Program-made: the position numbers and the translations under genes
Assembly: GCA_015680685.1 (NCBI GenBank)
Contig: MNCI01000003.1
Span: 371,149 to 435,148 of the forward strand
From: Gnetum montanum
Lineage: Eukaryota > Streptophyta > Gnetopsida > Gnetales > Gnetaceae
DNA length: 64,000 nucleotides
Direction: 5' to 3'
Notes under the pieces: model-generated
What the model was told of the DNA's origin: nothing
Databases searched by the model: none
The model's input: only the letters and a program-made list of their open reading frames with translations
Part shown: positions 11,607 to 21,296 of the stretch, in pieces
How positions within the stretch are numbered: position 1 is the first letter of the stretch
How the letters are laid out: every line of letters begins with the position of its first letter

Positions 11607-12419
11607 TAATGAGTGCCTAGATACCCCTACACTCAACCATATGAATACGAGCATTCAAGCACGATCTGGTCGAACTCCACAGATGGACTAGTTATGGAAA
11701 CTAGATAGTTAGCCTTAGGTCACAGTTCGCTATCTTCCCACCTGGACTAGTATTATATTTGTTACATATGGCTTAGTCCAGAGTGAGGTGTATGATGGGT
11801 TTCTACTCTAATGCTACTCTTGAGGGCAATGGAAAGTAATATTATCTAAGCTAAGAGAGAAAGGGTAAATGAATCTAATCTAGCCTAAGTGCAATGAGTG
11901 TCTGTTCCTTGATTATCCATACACATCTTGGACTTCATGCATGACTACCACTAGGATTACCAAGTAAAAATCCTAGGTACGCTACTGGGTTACCATGTAG
12001 TCACACTTAAATGCTCGTAATCAAGTCGTACTCATTCTGTGTTTTAACTTGAGTTTAAGGGCAAGAGAGACTAATCAGGAAAGCAGCAAATAAAAATTAA
12101 ATAAATAAATAAACAAAGTGAATGCTATAATGATGAAGTAATCTCGGTCTTTATTGCCGGTTATGTGCGTATCCAAGTACGTCACACTCAAATAAAGAAT
12201 GCCGGACAATTACATTCACCACACTGCGGGCAAACGCTGGAAAATATTCTAACTCTGGAGGGATAAAACTACCAGAGTCTAGCTACAATCTAAAATAAAA
12301 ACTACAAAACAAGGGAGAGCCACCTCTTATTTATAGGACTGGCGATGGGCTACGATATTGCTTACGTGATATCGCAGTAAAGGAAGTGATATCGTGGTTG
12401 CCCTAATGACATCTCATCA
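11607..12419 (-). mobile_element. Antisense solo LTR of the A-type gypsy family
   Basis: 813 bases. It starts TAATGAG (decayed TGATGAG) and ends CTCATCA, and matches the A LTRs in reverse, including the segment AGATACCCCTAC near 11620. The minus-strand TATA box is TATTTATA on the plus strand at 12328-12335, with GATATC-like sites at 12354, 12368 and 12388. The perfect CCAAC duplication shows a separate insertion, reduced to one LTR by recombination. It is clearly younger than element A. Confidence 0.9.
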
Positions 12420-12424
12420 CCAAC
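12420..12424. repeat. Target-site duplication CCAAC, right copy (solo LTR)
   Basis: Exact repeat of 11602-11606. Confidence 0.85.
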
Positions 12425-12640
12425 CAAGAGATAGGGTTCTTTATTGGAATCCCGCACATGTGCCACAATGAACTAAATTTCAAATGCTATGGAAAGGACC
12501 TTATATCATTCATGAAACTTTTTCTTCAGGGGCCATGATGATCTATAAACTTGAAAGCCCAGATAAGAAATTATTGGTCAACATCTAGCAAACCAAACCT
12601 TTCCACAAGCCCAAAGTGGCCAGTACTAGTACTACCTCTA

Positions 12641-14577
12641 TTGATGGATAGCCCTTCTCATTATTTCAAATCTCTTCCTTCACACCTAATTGTGGGGGAG
12701 ATGAATACCAATGCTAGTCATTCTAAGCCATCAGTTTCTTGTGTCTTCTTTTTTGTTTTGTTTTGCACATTTTTGTTTTACACATTTTTCATATTTACTT
12801 GTTTTTGTTTTACACCATCGTTAACATTTTTACTATTTCTTTCTCTATTATATTTTGTTTGATTTACTCTCACTCGTCATATAATAAGTGCTCATGATGG
12901 TGGATTGTACTGTAATAGTGTTGATTAGTTCTTACCTTTGACTTTCAATGTGATGCTAAGATATGGTTTCTTTTAATAAAATAGGTAATAAGTCCATGTC
13001 ATCCATTCATCCACTCAACTCGATGGTCTCCCTTGGTTTTGGAACTGTACTGTCCCTTTTTCTAAGCAAACTTATTAATGAAAAGGGTGTGACTTCAAGG
13101 GGATTCAACGCCTTTGTGTTGGCCATTCTCTTGAGTACTTGGATGTTTTTCATGGGTCTCCACCATTCTACTATTAACCAATATCAAGAAGTTAACTAAA
13201 TCAAATAAGTATTTGCATGGTATGTTTCTCGCTCAAAAAAAAAAAAAAAAAAAACCTAGTGGAAATTCAAAGCACACCCCTTAGACATAATAAAGGAACA
13301 TGGGCTACAAGCATTGGTTATAACACTAGAATGACATGTTATCCATGCCTAAGGATTCCCTCTAATTAAGGCCCTTTCTCACTTCATGCTTCTCTATTCT
13401 TCTCGTGTTGGAATGGTAGTTGCTCTGTAAAAGCATTCTTGTTGCTTTAGGAGGATGGGTTGGTCAAGTGTGTTGATGCGAGGTCACTAGATGTGGTTAG
13501 TTTTAATCTAGATTTGGAATGAATTTTATTAAGTCACCTTAACCACACAATACACAAAGGACTTTACACAACCTTGATTTTAGGATCCCATTACATTCTC
13601 TCTTCTCTTTCCATACTTCTTCCCAATATTCCACCTCATTGCCAATTTTATGATTAGTCTATATTTTGGTCGATGCACTGTTATTCTTTGTAAATTCTTG
13701 TGGGTGAATTCTTAATAATTAACCCCATATGTCATTCCAAGAGCCTACAGACTCTTTAGTTTGTGGGTTTGTCAGGGCTTAAAGGGCATGTGATTGCTTT
13801 GGGAAGGACCCACTGACAGTCCTTTTTAGTGCAATTATTAAGTTCTTTCCTTTAAACAATTTCTTGCAATCAATTATTTCATGGTTCACCCCATCCACAA
13901 CATCTATTTTTGTTTTTGTTTTATTGGCTTCACCGTTGTTATTTCTCTCATCTTTCTTGTTCTTTCATTTTCCATCCTATTGCTACTGGAGGTTCACTCT
14001 TAGTCATGGGGGTCTATTGCAAGTTTTTCCATTTCATTACTTATCTCACCCCTACACCTTGGGTAGTTATTAGTTACAAACCTCTAATCAAGTATCTACC
14101 ATACCCACAACCTAGCCAATGTGCTTCATATTGAGGCAAGGTATCAATTATATTATATCTTATCTATCCTTGCTAATTCGTGACTGTGTTGTGTGTGCAG
14201 ATGGAAATCACTGAATAATGGATTGTGATAGGAGGGAGCACTCAAGATGGATTGGAGCTAGAGCATTTATGTAAGGAACATGCTTAATCATGTGGCCATG
14301 GATGAACAACAGTGTGCACAATTTTGACATCGACAGCAACACACCTGATTTTCTTTCTTCTCTCTTTCTTCAAGCTATCAAAAGAGGGTCTGGATGTCAT
14401 CTATGTACAGTGTTCACCATAGTGGTTATGAACACACATGCTATAATATATCAGTTGATCTGTTCATCGGGCACTTTGAGTCTATCAGTCCATGTCACCG
14501 TCAGTTGTCGTTCAATCAATAATCCCATACATTCCCAATATTTTGTAAGGAACTTGAGGACAAGTTTTCATTCAGTC
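12641..14577 (+). other. 3' segment of element A between pol and PPT
   Basis: No intact gene. It shares blocks with the 3' segments of B, C and D: GTGGGGGAGATG near 12690, TTTTACAC-rich tracts near 12770, and an A20 run at 13235-13254. A 78-codon open stretch (12963-13199) with two hydrophobic segments also has decayed counterparts in the other copies. The part from about 14180 corresponds to the start and end of the third reading frame of element C, reduced to a few hundred bases. An env-like origin for the hydrophobic stretch is possible but not shown. Confidence 0.5.
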
Positions 14578-14586
14578 GTGGGGTTA
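14578..14586 (+). other. Polypurine tract of element A
   Basis: GTGGGGTTA lies directly before the 3' LTR. The same position holds CGTGGGGATA in C, CATGGGAGTA in B, and the complement of TACCCCCATG in D. This is the expected plus-strand primer site. Confidence 0.5.
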
Positions 14587-15445
14587 TGATGAGTCACAAT
14601 ATTAGATCCTTGATATTGAATCCCTAATATCAGACCTTGATATTGGATACATGATATCGGAGGTACCAAAGCGATATTGGAGATGCAATGTTGGAGCCTG
14701 TCTCATTGCCTATAAATAAGAGACCGAGACACTTGGTTTGGTATTATTTTTTTAGTCCCTTAGCCAAACTCTTATAGTTTTTCCTTCCAAAGTTAGAATT
14801 ATTTTTGAGTGCCCATAGTAGGAGTCATAAAGTGAACGGATATTTATTCAAGCATTGTGTACCTGAGCTCACCTTATGTTCAAAAATAAAGACAAACTTT
14901 GTGATAAACCTTGCAACATTTAGAATAGCTTAATTATTTCATTTCATGTTATTTACTGTTATTTGATGCTTTCAATAGTTAATCAATGTTATTTCCATTG
15001 AATTGTTAATTATTAATGAATTAGCACACTCAGCACAACCACTTCAAGCATACATGGAACACTTGGTAACCTAGTGATGATTAGCGTTTGGTAATCCTAG
15101 TAGTGTTACACTAGTTCAGGATGTGTCCAGCAAGTGGGAACGGATGCTGGTGTTAGGACTAGTTAGAGAATAGTTGATTGGTTAAATCAAATCAGTTACT
15201 AAATTATTTCATTTCCCTATTTTTAGCACCAAGAACATAAAACATAAAAAGCATAAAAATCATATACATCAAGTTTACTAAACCATACAATTGTGCCTTA
15301 TAAGTAAGCTTGGGAAGACAACAATTGCATAACCCATCCTTATTCTATGTAAGCACATAAGCACTTAATCCTTGGAGTTTGATTGGATCATGTGTGAACG
15401 CTTGTATTTGTATGGTTGTGGGTAGGGGTACCTCGCTGCTCATCA
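14587..15445 (+). repeat. 3' LTR of element A
   Basis: 859 bases from TGATGAG to CTCATCA. Six GATATC-like units at 14598, 14612, 14626, 14639, 14653 and 14673 lead to a TATAAATA box at 14711-14718. It matches the truncated 5' LTR with many scattered differences and two extra array units. Confidence 0.9.
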
Positions 15446-15450
15446 ATGAG
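15446..15450. repeat. Target-site duplication ATGAG, right copy (element A)
   Basis: Exact repeat of 5538-5542. Confidence 0.85.
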
Positions 15451-15900
15451 TTACATATGTTTCTTTCTTTTTCTATGACTACACATTTGAGACAATGTTA
15501 TGATGTTATAGCAAAAAATGTGTATAATTTGTTTTTGTGCCCCCATTGGTGCTTCGTCAATTTGTAGAGTCTATCTTTATTTTTCACGAAAATGTAGTAT
15601 CTGTCCAATAGACCCTATGAATTTTTGGATGTAATAAAGCTTCATTTTATTTTAATGGTAACCCAATCAACTACCTATCTCACTATTAAGAAAGATGTTC
15701 TCTCATTGTGCAAATATCTATCTTTAAATTTCATTGGTGGACATGATATGCAAGTTTCAAAAAAACAAGTGCACATAATTACTTTAGCTTACATTATTCT
15801 TAGGTAAATAATCAAGCACTGCCAAAAAGCTAACCCCTCATGGTGATTTTACATAGTACCTCATTTCTTCTTTCTTTGAAATAATGAAACTTCAACATTA
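15451..15900. other. AT-rich flank without a recognisable gene
   Basis: Short open stretches at 15625-15807 and elsewhere show no family features. Nothing else is seen. Confidence 0.5.
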
Positions 15901-16367
15901 CATGCAATCATATGGCTTAAATGCCACTTATCTATGGATCCAATTAATCAATTCAATAGGAGGTGCAACAACAGGCACACAATCATGAGGGATTCCATAA
16001 TCATTATCATTGTGATAGCCATGATCTCCTATGGCACTTCAAAAAAGATGCTCTTCATTTCTTTCAAACTTCTGATGTACAAGTTCTTCAACGTCTATGA
16101 ATGAAAAGTTCTTCCTCAAAGTGAAGTAAAAATCATCCATTTTTTCTATGAATTTACTAATAGTCAAATCCAAATATCCAATCTCCTTTTCTATCTTTCT
16201 CTTCACTCATCCTCTATCTCTCTCTCTATTTACTACTGATGAATGTACTATAGTGGCCATACAATATATATGATTCCTACTAGTAATCACTGATCTATTT
16301 TTATGTGAACCTTGGGCATGCTTATCACTAATATATACTAGTAATTTGGCTCTAATCAACTCCTTTT
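15901..16367 (-). pseudogene. Unrecognised broken reading frame, downstream part
   Basis: Reading down the minus strand from 16367, one frame continues for about 150 codons with only three stops, with segments such as LLVYISDKHAQGSHKNR, KRKIEKEIGYLDL, MDDFYFTLRKNFSFIDVEEL and YGIPHDCVPVVAPPIELINW. A stop (TGA) lies near 16208 and another near 16040. I do not recognise the family. The frame is interrupted by the copia element, and its upstream part lies at 21292-21470. It could be a host gene fragment or an old transposon gene. Base composition is like the surroundings. Confidence 0.45.
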
Positions 16368-16372
16368 TTTGG
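16368..16372. repeat. Target-site duplication TTTGG, left copy (copia)
   Basis: TTTGG adjoins the copia LTR here and again at 21292-21296. It is the end of a longer direct repeat: about 28 bases at 16345-16372 resemble 21292-21319. Confidence 0.8.
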
Positions 16373-16801
16373 TGTTAGAAAATGAATCATGCAAGAAAAA
16401 AAAAAGAACTAGAAAAATTAGCACACAGAGAACACATAATTTTTGTGGTTTAGCAAGATCACCCCTAATTTATGATCGCACTAAATTTTCATTATATATT
16501 TTGTAGATTACAATTATAAGAGAGTTTTAGAACGTTACATAAATATGCATCAGGAAACCCTTTGTAACCAAAATGGCCAAACCCTTCAACTTTTGCAATG
16601 GTCTACCCTTCAACTTTTGTAATGGAAAAACCTTCAACTTTTGTAATGGTTGATCCTTCAACTTCTAGAATGGACGACCCTTCAACTTCTGTAGCTGCCA
16701 ACCCTTCAACTTTTGTAACAATTGACCCTTCAAATTTTAGTATAATGTAATAGTAGAAAACCAGAAATAAAGTTTGGATCGATCGCCATATGACTCCAAC
16801 A
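16373..16801 (-). repeat. 3' LTR of the copia element
   Basis: 429 bases. On the minus strand it starts TGTTGGAGTCAT at 16801 and ends at the CTAACA at 16373. It contains seven units of a 24-bp tandem repeat (16583-16750) and a TATATAAT-like stretch. It matches the other LTR at 20837-21291. Confidence 0.88.
16583..16750. repeat. 24-bp minisatellite in the copia 3' LTR, 7 units
   Basis: The plus-strand core CCTTCAACTT recurs at 16583, 16607, 16631, 16655, 16679, 16703 and 16727, exactly 24 bases apart, with 6-10 variable bases per unit. Confidence 0.92.
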
Positions 16802-16816
16802 ATCTCCCACTTGGAG
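16802..16816 (-). other. Polypurine tract of the copia element
   Basis: The minus strand reads CTCCAAGTGGGAGAT directly before the 3' LTR. This is the usual purine-rich form in copia elements. Confidence 0.75.
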
Positions 16817-16869
16817 ACTAATCTAAGAAAAAAAACTCTTACAACCCTTCTCCTCCCACGTATACCATT

Positions 16870-18360
16870 AACTCCTAGTGTGACACCTTTTCATCACTAA
16901 CCATGGAGGCCTACCAAGGTCATGTAGAGCCTTAGCTTAGTAGTGGTGACCACCTTGGTCAACATGTCTGCAAGGTTCTTTGACCCAAGAATCTTCCTTT
17001 GTAGTAATGTCTCATCATCTATCAACCCATGGATATGATGATACCTCAAATAAATGTGTTTAAATTTGAAATGAGAAATTGGATCTTTAGCTAGATGTGT
17101 CACACTTTGACTATCACTAAGAAGCTCACTACTGTCCTGTGTCTTACCCAACTCTCTTAGAAGACCCTTCAACCAAGTCATCTCCTTTCCAGCTTTTGAT
17201 ATAGCCATATATTCTATTTCTATGGTTGAGAGAGCAATGCTCTTTTGAAGTCAAGACATCCAACTCATAGTAGTAATACCCATAGTGAAAATATAACTAG
17301 TGGTGCTCTTCTTGTTATCCAAATCACCTCCCAAATATGCATTAGAGAAACCATGTAGAGTAATGTTGCTCCTTTTAAACCAAAGTGTCATACCTGAAGT
17401 TTCTTTTAGATATCTCAAGAGCCACTTTATAGCTTTCCAATGCTCCCTTTCTAGATCATACATGAACTTGCTAATAACTCCCATTGCATGTGCTATGTTA
17501 GGTGTAGTATAGATCATAGCATACATCAAAATTCCAAATACTAAAGAATATGGTATTTTGGACATTTTTTTACATTCTTCTTTTGTCCTTGGTGACTAAT
17601 TCTTATTGAGAATGAAGTGACTTCCCAATGGAGTGCATCTAGTCTTTGTATCCTGAATGCTAAACCTACAAAGAACATTCTCTATATACTTTTCTTGTGA
17701 TAACTTGAGAATCCCTTGAAATATGGTTTTACTGATTTTCATCCCAAGTATTTACTTCGCTAGTCCCAAGTCTTTCATCTCAAATTCCTTTGCTAGTTGT
17801 TGCTTTAGTTTATCTATCTCATGTAAACTAGACCCTACAACAAGCATGTCATCAACATACATGAGCAATATAATGTAGTAGTCATGAAACCTCCTTGTGT
17901 AGCAACAATGATCCATCTTACATCTTGTGAAACTAGCATTAAACATGAACAAATCAAATTTCTTATACCACTAACTAGAAGCCTATTTTAATCCATACAA
18001 GCTCTTCTTCAACTTACACATAAGAGTTTTTCTACTAGCAACCTGAAAACCTTCTAGTTGAACCATGTAAATTTCATCATCAAGGTCACCATGCAAGAAA
18101 GAAGTTTTGACATCTAATTATTATAGATAAAAATCATTAGTAGCCACAATACTCAGTACTAATCTAATGGTAGTCAACTTTACTACAGGAGAGAAAATCT
18201 TTGTGTAGTCAATTCCTCTTTTCTATTGAAAATCCTTAACTACTAACCTTGCCTTGTATCTTTTCCTACCATCATGTTCTTCCTTGACCCTATACATCTA
18301 CTTATTCTACAATTCTCTCTTTCCTTCTAGTAACTTAGTTAGTGTCCATGTCATAATCTT
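16870..18360 (-). pseudogene. pol: Reverse transcriptase and RNase H of the copia element
   Basis: RT segments on the minus strand: LDVKTSFLHGDLDDEIYM (about 18115-18062), QLEGFQVASRKTLMCKLKK and SLYGLK (18060-17985), the active site YVDDMLVVGS (about 17865-17835), and the SKIPYSLVFGILMYAM segment (17560 downward). RNase H: LDNKKSTTSYIFT (near 17330) and SDSQSVTHLAKDP..H...KHI..RYH (17120-17035), ending in NLADMLTKV (16975-16945). In the segment that the family writes as KQAPRQW, both Gln codons are now TAG. The YVDD aspartates are intact. Dead by stops and shifts. Confidence 0.9.
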
Positions 18361-18960
18361 CTGGAGTGCTTTCATCTCATCTCTCATAGCCAACTCCCAC
18401 TTAACATGATTTGTCACCTACATTGCTTCATCAAAACATTCTAGTTCCCGAGCATCAGTCAAAAGTAAATAATGTAATGAGGGAGAGTACCTATCTCTAG
18501 GCTTTAGTGTTTTAGCATACCTTCTTGATTGAGGCTCTGGTGTAACTATTGTTGAATCAACTTTAGCTTCATCTTCAGCTATCCTATTCTTAGGATTTTT
18601 TTGAATTCTTCTAGCTACATACCTCTCATATATTTCTTCCAATTTAACCTTCTCACTTTTCTTTTTTTGCTTCCTTGCATAGTTAGATTCTGACTTAGAG
18701 TTGTCTTTGTATACTACATGTTCATTAAAAGTGACGTCCCTATGCAATATAATTTTTCTATTTTAATCATCCCAAAAATAGTAACCAAAATCATCAAAAC
18801 CATAGCTAATAAAATAACATTTCTTGGCTTAGGGGTAAGTCTATCTTGTACATTAGAACCTAAGTGCACCTATGATACATAACCAAAAACTTTTAAATGT
18901 GAAAGTTTACTACCTTTCTTGACCATTCTTCCTCAGGCATCTTAAAGGAAAATGGAATTG
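18361..18960 (-). pseudogene. pol: Integrase C-terminus and linker of the copia element
   Basis: The minus strand carries the long open stretch 18747-18418, starting in the RDVTFNE segment that follows the copia integrase core. A Lys/Glu-rich linker follows, then the RY.PS.HYLLLTD and ELECFDEAM..V....W..AM..EM segment that leads into RT. This order and spacing are usual for copia. One stop or shift separates it from the integrase core. Confidence 0.8.
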
Positions 18961-19680
18961 AAGGCCCTCAATTTATGAGATAGGTTGCTATGCTAAATGC
19001 ATTTGCCCAAAACATATCTGGTAGTCCAGAAAATATTCTCATGCTTCTAGCTCTCTCATTTAAGGTCATGTTCATTCTCTTAGCAACACCATTATGCTTT
19101 GATGTTCTAGGAATCATCTTAATCATTATGATCCCATTTTCAGAACAAAAAGCCTTGAACTCTAGACTATCATACTCCCCTCCATTATTATACCTCAAAC
19201 ACTTGACTTGCAAACCAATTTGGTTCTCCACTTCTACCATCCACCCTTTAAATGTAGAAAACACATTAGATTTATTTTTAATAAAATTAACCCATACCTT
19301 TGTAGTGAAATCATCAATGAATGTGACATAATAGCATGATCCACCGAGGGAACTCACTGTGGCTATTACCCATACATTTGTATGTACCAGTTTCAACTTC
19401 TTAGTCTTTGATGTTCTTCCAACTTTTGAGAAACTGACTCTTTTCTACTTTTCATAAACACATCCTTCACATAAACCAGCATCAATAGACTTTAGGTCTG
19501 GTAATCTCCCCTATGAGGCTAGCAACTTCATTTCCTTTTTCCTCATGTGACCTAACCTCTGATGCCACAACATTAACATTTATTCTAAATTAGCCATTGA
19601 CATTGTGCCTTTTATTTCTGAAGTGGTGTATAATGTTCCCACCATGTTTCCTTGAGCAACGATCAAATTTCCTTTAATTA
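18961..19680 (-). pseudogene. pol: Integrase of the copia element, catalytic triad lost
   Basis: The zinc-binding part (about 19590-19460) keeps the two His in LWHQRLGHM and the two Cys in LCEGCVYEK. The catalytic core runs uninterrupted from 19396 to 18968. Where the family has HTDVWG, SDNGGE and GVAERMN, this copy has HTNVW, YNNGGE and GVAKRMN, so the first Asp, second Asp and Glu are Asn, Asn and Lys. All three are single G-to-A changes on the coding strand. The protein could not have catalysed strand transfer even though the core is otherwise open for 142 codons. Confidence 0.88.
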
Positions 19681-19799
19681 TTTTCTAGGATCTGCCTCCA
19701 AATACTGTATTATACCCTTCAACATCTATCTAACCCATAGAAATAAGGTTTTTCTTTAAACTTGAAACATGTCTAACGTTCTGTGACTTTAGTTGCTTC

Positions 19800-20055
19800 T
19801 TGTGGGTAGTCTTTATAGAACCATCACCCTTCCTCACAAAGTTCAATGGCTCATCATCTGCAAGATAAACCTTTCCAAAATTCCTAGTAACATAAATAGT
19901 TCTTTAGAAGGACTAGAGTGAAAAAACACACCTAAATCAAGAATACAAGATTCAATACCATTTTCCATACAACAAAATAGGGCATTAGCAATTTCTTCAG
20001 TAGCTACATTTGTTGAATTATCATGATGACTTTTCTTTTCTTTCTTTGGTACCAT
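19800..20055 (-). pseudogene. pol: Protease region of the copia element
   Basis: The open stretch from 20055 down contains CILDLGVFFHSSPSKE, where copia proteases have WILDSGAS.H. The active-site Asp is kept, but the following Ser-Gly-Ala has become Leu-Gly-Val. It follows the knuckle region of gag in the usual order. Confidence 0.75.
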
Positions 20056-20059
20056 GCAT

Positions 20060-20795
20060 TATTTTCTGAGGTGACCTTTCTAATTGCAATTCCAATAGAT
20101 GACATTCTTGCAACCCTTGGATCAACTTATTCCCTTAGACTTTTTTTTCCATGGCCCTGATTCTATCCCCAATGAAGACTTCTACCTTTGCCTTCATTAC
20201 TCAGGGTAGAATCTAAAGATTCATCAGACTCCCTTATGTGTATATCCTCATTGAGAATCAGATCTTGAACTCTAGAAAACTTTAGTTTTTGATCTTTTGA
20301 TGAATTTCTACTTATAGTCACCATTGCAAACTAGCTATTAGGTAGTGATGATAACAAGATCAATGCTTTGATCTCATCATCAAAGTTGATTTCCATAGAA
20401 CTCAACTGACTCTTGATCACATTGAACTCATTGATGTGATCTAGAATCGATGCACCTTTAGACACCCTTAGATTGAATAATCGATGCATTAGATATACCT
20501 TGTTAGAGGAGGATGGATTCTCATACATATTTGATAAGGCCTTCATCAAACCTTGAGTAGTCTTTTCATTAATGATATTAAACGCAATGTTCCATGATAA
20601 TGTCAAATGAATCATCCCAAGAGCTCGGTGATTTAATAGTTCCCAATCCTATTTGCTCATATGATCTGGCTTCTTCCCCAATAGCAGTTTGTGCAACTTC
20701 TTTTGGTATAGATAATCTTCGATTTACATCTTCAAGAACCTAAAGTCCATCTTGTCAAACTTGTTGATCCTAATTTTTCCATCCTCAGATGCCAT
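20060..20795 (-). pseudogene. gag: Gag of the copia element
   Basis: The likely start is the ATG at 20795 (MASEDGKIRINKFD), followed by the copia gag pattern YLYQKKLHK.L, W..L, the open stretch 20615-20331 (MYENPSSSNKVYLMHRLFNL, INEFNVIKSQLSSM), and a decayed CX2C knuckle near 20080-20110. The primer site lies 26 bases upstream. Stops at the junctions. Confidence 0.82.
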
Positions 20796-20820
20796 CGATC
20801 CCACTGATCCTTTGCAAACC

Positions 20821-20833
20821 TCGCTCTAATACT
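20821..20833 (-). other. Primer-binding site of the copia element
   Basis: The minus strand reads TAGTATTAGAGCG, two C/T-type changes from TGGTATCAGAGCG, the initiator-methionine tRNA site. It lies just inside the 5' LTR. Confidence 0.8.
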
Positions 20834-20836
20834 AGT

Positions 20837-21291
20837 TTTTTAGGAAATGAAGTAAGTGGAAAGAAAAACAAGAATAGAAAAACAAGAACACATAGAACGA
20901 ACACAATTTTCCTGGTTCAACAAGATTGCCCCATATTTATGATCACACTAGAGCTTCATTATATATTTTGTAGATTATAGTTACAAGAAAGTTTCAGAAT
21001 GTTACATAAATATGCATAAAGAAACCATTCATAACCAAAATGGCTAACCCTTCAACTTTTATAACAGTTGATCTTTCAACTTCTATAATGGTCAATCCTT
21101 CAACTTCTATAACAGCCAACCCTGCAACTTCTATAATGGTTGACCCTTCAAATTTTGTAACAGTTGACCCTTCAACTTCTATAATGGCCAACCCTTCAAC
21201 TTTTGTAACGATCAACCTTTCAAATTCTGGTACAATGTAATGGTAGAAAACTAGAAATAGAATTTGGATTATTCAACACATGACTCCAACA
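20837..21291 (-). repeat. 5' LTR of the copia element
   Basis: 455 bases from TGTTGGAGTCAT at 21291 to the decayed CTAACA near 20837. It contains eight units of the 24-bp repeat and a TATATAAT stretch near 20956-20966, with the transcript running to lower coordinates. Confidence 0.88.
21049..21240. repeat. 24-bp minisatellite in the copia 5' LTR, 8 units
   Basis: The core recurs at 21049, 21073, 21097, 21121, 21145, 21169, 21193 and 21217, exactly 24 apart. There is one unit more than in the 3' LTR. Because 24 is a multiple of three, it gives chance open frames on both strands. Confidence 0.92.
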
Positions 21292-21296
21292 TTTGG
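21292..21296. repeat. Target-site duplication TTTGG, right copy (copia)
   Basis: Exact repeat of 16368-16372, directly after the LTR. Confidence 0.8.

Larger units (their letters stand above)
10600..12640 (+). pseudogene. pol: Integrase of element A, split by a solo LTR
   Basis: The zinc-binding region (about 10740-10880) is followed by the catalytic core: DIDFMGPI (10950), VDYFTKW (11010), SDNDTHFTG (11130-11157) and NGQAEVTNRE (11232-11260). D, D and E are all present. The frame continues through LWAYRST and GYSPYELVYG (11330-11395) to FKYQ at 11606. There the antisense solo LTR intervenes, and it resumes at 12425 with RDRVLYWNPAHVP and KGPYIIHETF. The frame ends near 12640. No chromodomain is seen. 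Frequent stops. Confidence 0.85.
5543..15445 (+). mobile_element. Ty3/gypsy element A (Athila/Tat type), nearly full length, dead
   Basis: Bounded by LTRs that begin TGATGAG and end CTCATCA, with a perfect 5-bp duplication (ATGAG). Gag, protease, RT, RNase H and integrase follow in the usual gypsy order on the plus strand. The 5' LTR lacks its 3' part, and the primer site and the first half of gag are gone through one deletion near 6025. An antisense solo LTR sits inside the integrase (11607-12419). The RT active site (MDDFS) and the three integrase acidic residues remain, but many stops and shifts make it inactive. Confidence 0.9.
16373..21291 (-). mobile_element. Ty1/copia element, full length, dead
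   Basis: 4,919 bases on the minus strand. LTRs begin TGTTGG and end TTAGAA-like/CTAACA, with a perfect 5-bp duplication TTTGG. The order 5' LTR, initiator-tRNA primer site, gag, protease, integrase, RT, RNase H, purine tract, 3' LTR is the copia order, with integrase before RT. All parts carry stops. It lies within an unrecognised broken frame on the same strand. Confidence 0.92.

Noticed and set aside
12963-13199. 78-codon frame with hydrophobic stretches, possible env-like protein
   Set aside because: It lies in a 3' segment whose counterparts in B, C and D do not preserve the frame. Evidence for an envelope is too weak for a gene call.
13235-13254. A20 run as a poly(A) tail of a retroposed gene
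   Set aside because: A shorter A run occurs at the same place in B and D, so it is part of the element's 3' segment.
17300-17512. Plus-strand open frames over the copia pol (also 18990-19331)
   Set aside because: Shadows of the minus-strand RT and integrase, which show clear family motifs.
21040-21240. Open frames of 66-73 codons on both strands with repeated peptides
   Set aside because: They are a by-product of the 24-bp minisatellite in the copia LTR, whose period is a multiple of three.
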